From Acetobacteraceae bacterium (GTDB lineage: Bacteria > Pseudomonadota > Alphaproteobacteria > Acetobacterales > Acetobacteraceae): DNA of 7,588 nucleotides. The notes beneath the pieces were generated by a model. The model was given only the letters and a program-made list of their open reading frames with translations. It was not told the DNA's origin and searched no databases. Positions 5,845 through 7,588 of the stretch are shown one piece after another. Within the stretch, counting starts at the first letter, position 1; each line of letters opens with the position of its first letter. The translations under genes were made by a program, and so were the position numbers. The stretch spans positions 1 to 7,588 of the forward strand of contig DAHWBL010000242.1 in NCBI GenBank assembly GCA_027323595.1. The letters are read 5' to 3'.

Positions 5845-6381
5845 TCAGATCACCCAGTCGAGCGGCTCGGTGGCGGGGCGGCGCAGACCGGCCTCGGCGG
5901 CGCGGCGCAGCAGGTCCTCCAGGGTCATCGCGCCGAGCTGGGTGGCGAGGGGGATGGCCAGCTCGGCCCATAATGGGTCGATGACCTTGTTCAGCAACTG
6001 GCCGCCCGGGCCATCGGCGAGGTCTGGCTCAGTGGCGGTGGCGCTGATGATTTCGGCCAGGCGCAGGCCGCGTGGGGGGCGGCCGAGGCGGTAGCCGCCA
6101 CGCGGGCCGCGCACCGATTCGAGCAGTCCGGTGCGGGTCAGCGCCTGCAATACCGGTTCCAGCCCGCGCCGCGCGCTGCCCAGGCGGGTGGCGATGTCGA
6201 TGGCGCTGACGGTGCCGGCGCGGCCGGCATGGAAGGCGACATCGAGCACGAGGGTGATGGCGAGCAGGGCGCGGTCACGGCGGAGCAGATGGGCGATGGC
6301 GGTGGTTTCGGCCGGGTTGGCCGGCGCGATGGCAGCGGGTTGGGCGGCTTTGGCGCGCTTGCTCGGGCTATTTTGCGGCAA
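5845..6381 (-). CDS. Rrf2-family transcriptional regulator, CymR-like, next to cysK
   Basis: This is a DNA-binding regulator with an Rrf2 winged helix. From the chosen start the product is 178 residues: a disordered Ala/Pro-rich leader (1-30), then ALLAITLVLDVAFHAG (38-53), the DIATRLGSARRGLEPVLQALTRTGLLESV helix-turn-helix region (62-90) and the family wing RGPRGGYRLGRPP (91-103). TLEDLL (153-158) follows and the tail ends TEPLDWVI. There is no cysteine in the protein, so it cannot carry an IscR/NsrR-type Fe-S cluster. Divergence from cysK and the Ile-terminated tail suggest a CymR-like cysteine regulator that may bind CysK; that is inference. The start is a TTG at 6381, chosen because GGAGG (6391-6395) lies 9 nt upstream; an in-frame TTG at 6420 lacks such a site and no upstream ATG exists. 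The family call is strong, the ligand unproven. Confidence 0.88.
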   Translation of the reverse strand: MPQNSPSKRAKAAQPAAIAPANPAETTAIAHLLRRDRALLAITLVLDVAFHAGRAGTVSAIDIATRLGSARRGLEPVLQALTRTGLLESVRGPRGGYRLGRPPRGLRLAEIISATATEPDLADGPGGQLLNKVIDPLWAELAIPLATQLGAMTLEDLLRRAAEAGLRRPATEPLDWVI

Positions 6382-6419
6382 TGGGACGTGCCTCCAGGAG
6401 GTGGTGTGGGGAACTTCCA

Positions 6420-6460
6420 AAAATATTTAGCATTTTACCCCTTTATACAAGTCATTTTTG
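6420..6460. promoter_or_regulatory. AT-rich divergent promoter/operator region between the Rrf2 regulator and cysK
   Basis: This is an AT-rich island in an otherwise GC-rich window. AAAAT (6420-6424) and ATTTT (6432-6436) form an inverted repeat with a 7-nt spacer, and a second, wider pair is CAAAAAT (6418-6424) with ATTTTTG (6454-6460). Back-to-back -10-like hexamers overlap: TATACA on the plus strand (6444-6449) for cysK and TATAAA on the minus strand (6442-6447) for the regulator. No strong -35 is evident for either, which would suit activator control or simply a weak promoter. A regulator site here is a guess based on symmetry and position. Confidence 0.4.
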
Positions 6461-6475
6461 TGGTATGTAGAGGGC

Positions 6476-7456
6476 ATGAGCACAAACACACACTCCCCCA
6501 TCGCCCCTTCCACCCCGCGTGGTCGGATATACAATTCAATTCTGGATACCATCGGCGGAACGCCGCTGGTGCGCCTGCCGCGGCTATCCGCCGAGCTTGG
6601 GCTGCGCGCGGATCTGACCGCCAAGCTGGAGTTTTTCAATCCGCTCGCCTCGGTCAAGGACCGGATCGGCCGGGCGATGATCGACACCGCGGAGGCCGCG
6701 GGGCTGATCACGCCGGGCAAGACCGTTCTGGTGGAACCGACCTCGGGCAACACCGGCATCGGGCTTGCCTTCGTCGCGGCGGCGCGCGGCTATCGGTTGA
6801 TCATCGTGATGCCCGAGAGCGCGTCGGTGGAGCGGCGGCGGATGATGCGGCTGCTTGGCGCGGAGCTGGAGCTGACGCCGGCGAAGCTGGGGATGCGCGG
6901 GGCGATCGCGCATGCTCGCGAGATCATGGCCGCCACGCCCGATTCATGGATGCCCTCGCAGTTCGAGAACCCGGCCAACGTGTCGGTGCATGAGCAGACC
7001 ACCGCCGAGGAGATCTGGGCGGACACGGCTGGCCTGGTGGACGTGGTGGTGGGCGGGGTTGGCACCGGCGGAACCCTGACCGGGATCGCCAAGGCGCTGA
7101 AGCCGCGTCGGCCGGGGCTGCGGATCGTGGCGGTTGAACCGAACGAGAGCGCGGTGCTGTCTGGCGACGAGCCTGGGCCGCATGGCATCCAGGGCATCGG
7201 CGCGGGGTTCCGTCCGGCGGTGCTGGATGTGGGCGAGCTGGACGAGATCATCCGGGTATCGGAGCCGCAGGCGCTGGCCATGGCGCGGCGGGTGGCGCGC
7301 ACGGACGGTGTGCCGGTGGGGATTTCCTCTGGCGCGGCATTGCAGGCGGCGAGCGAGCTGGCGGGCCGGCCGGAGATGGCGGGCAAGCTGATCGTCACCA
7401 TCATCCCATCCTTTGCCGAGCGGTATCTGTCGACGGCGTTGTTCGCCGGGCTCTGA
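6476..7456 (+). CDS. cysK: Cysteine synthase A (O-acetylserine sulfhydrylase)
   Basis: This cytoplasmic PLP enzyme makes L-cysteine from O-acetylserine and sulfide. The 326-residue product is full length for CysK. Motifs: SILDTIGGTPLVRL (21-34); the PLP-binding lysine K61 in NPLASVKDRIG; the substrate loop PTSGNTGIG (88-96); MPESASVERRRMMRLLGAE (112-130); the PLP-phosphate loop GGVGTGGT (193-200); HGIQGIGAGF (236-245); and ISSGAA (283-288), whose Ser contacts the pyridine nitrogen. SGDEPGPHGIQGIGAG is CysK-like rather than CysM-like, and the end PSFAERYLSTALF is typical. ATG 6476 begins the protein; the GAGGG just before it (6470-6474) is only 1-2 nt away, closer than usual. An in-frame TTG at 6458 would add six residues and is less likely. 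It is divergent from the Rrf2 regulator, which probably controls it. Confidence 0.97.
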   Translation: MSTNTHSPIAPSTPRGRIYNSILDTIGGTPLVRLPRLSAELGLRADLTAKLEFFNPLASVKDRIGRAMIDTAEAAGLITPGKTVLVEPTSGNTGIGLAFVAAARGYRLIIVMPESASVERRRMMRLLGAELELTPAKLGMRGAIAHAREIMAATPDSWMPSQFENPANVSVHEQTTAEEIWADTAGLVDVVVGGVGTGGTLTGIAKALKPRRPGLRIVAVEPNESAVLSGDEPGPHGIQGIGAGFRPAVLDVGELDEIIRVSEPQALAMARRVARTDGVPVGISSGAALQAASELAGRPEMAGKLIVTIIPSFAERYLSTALFAGL

Positions 7457-7588
7457 GGCGGGCAGGTCCGCCGTGGTGGGGCGGCGGGGTGTCCCGCTGT
7501 TCGCCGCGGTGGACGCTTCGGCGCCGGCGTGGCGCTGTCGGTGCAACCGTCCTGGTCACCGGTGCATTTCGCCACGCTGACCGCCGAG
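7457..7588. other. Sequence downstream of cysK with no supportable gene
   Basis: These 132 bases contain no convincing start, ribosome binding site or recognisable protein. Two GC hairpins can be drawn: GGCGG (7457-7461) with CCGCC (7468-7472), directly after the cysK stop, and GCGGCG (7481-7486) with CGCCGC (7502-7507). Neither is followed by a T tract. Two plus-strand frames stay open to the window edge, so the start of another gene cannot be excluded. Confidence 0.4.

Noticed and set aside
7457..7507. Intrinsic terminator after cysK
   Set aside because: Short GC stems can be drawn but no T tract follows, so a factor-independent terminator is not supported.
7529..7588. Possible start of a new gene at GTG 7529 (reading ALSVQPSWSPVHFATLTAE to the edge)
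   Set aside because: No ribosome binding site, too short to recognise, and another frame is equally open.

Overview
The window is GC-rich DNA with almost every base coding, broken by two short AT-rich intergenic patches. The gene families, the pstS-pstC-pstA-pstB-phoU-phoB order and the codon use suggest an alphaproteobacterium, possibly Rhodospirillales/Acetobacteraceae. That placement is inference; no marker gene is present to prove it.

Layout. Positions 2-262 (+) hold the C-terminal end of a NuoB/HyfI-type [4Fe-4S] small subunit of a complex I-like or group 4 hydrogenase-like complex; the gene starts outside the window. It converges on a six-gene minus-strand phosphate operon that reads from 5650 down to 351: pstS (periplasmic phosphate binder), pstC and pstA (permeases), pstB (ATPase), phoU (negative modulator) and phoB (response regulator). 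Genes from pstC to phoB are tightly packed: 1-nt, 30-nt and 10-nt gaps and a 4-nt overlap. The only larger gap, pstS-pstC, contains a perfect 10-bp GC hairpin and 15-bp tandem repeats. A good PHO-box match followed 10 nt later by an AT-rich -10-like element lies upstream of pstS, so the operon is probably activated by its own last gene product under phosphate starvation. No phoR kinase gene is adjacent on either side.

Upstream of the operon (5845-6381, -) lies an Rrf2-family regulator, transcribed divergently from cysK (6476-7456, +), a complete O-acetylserine sulfhydrylase. The roughly 94-nt AT-rich gap between them carries candidate promoter and operator elements. The regulator has no cysteine at all, so it is not an IscR-type Fe-S sensor. 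It ends in ...TEPLDWVI, which resembles the C-terminal tails by which serine acetyltransferase (and CymR in Firmicutes) dock into the CysK active site. I read this pair as a candidate CymR-like CysK/regulator cysteine-sensing module, and it is the most interesting part of the window.

The last 132 bases after cysK hold no gene I can support. I see no RNA genes, insertion sequences, CRISPR arrays or prophage genes. Most of the window is ordinary, well-conserved core metabolism.
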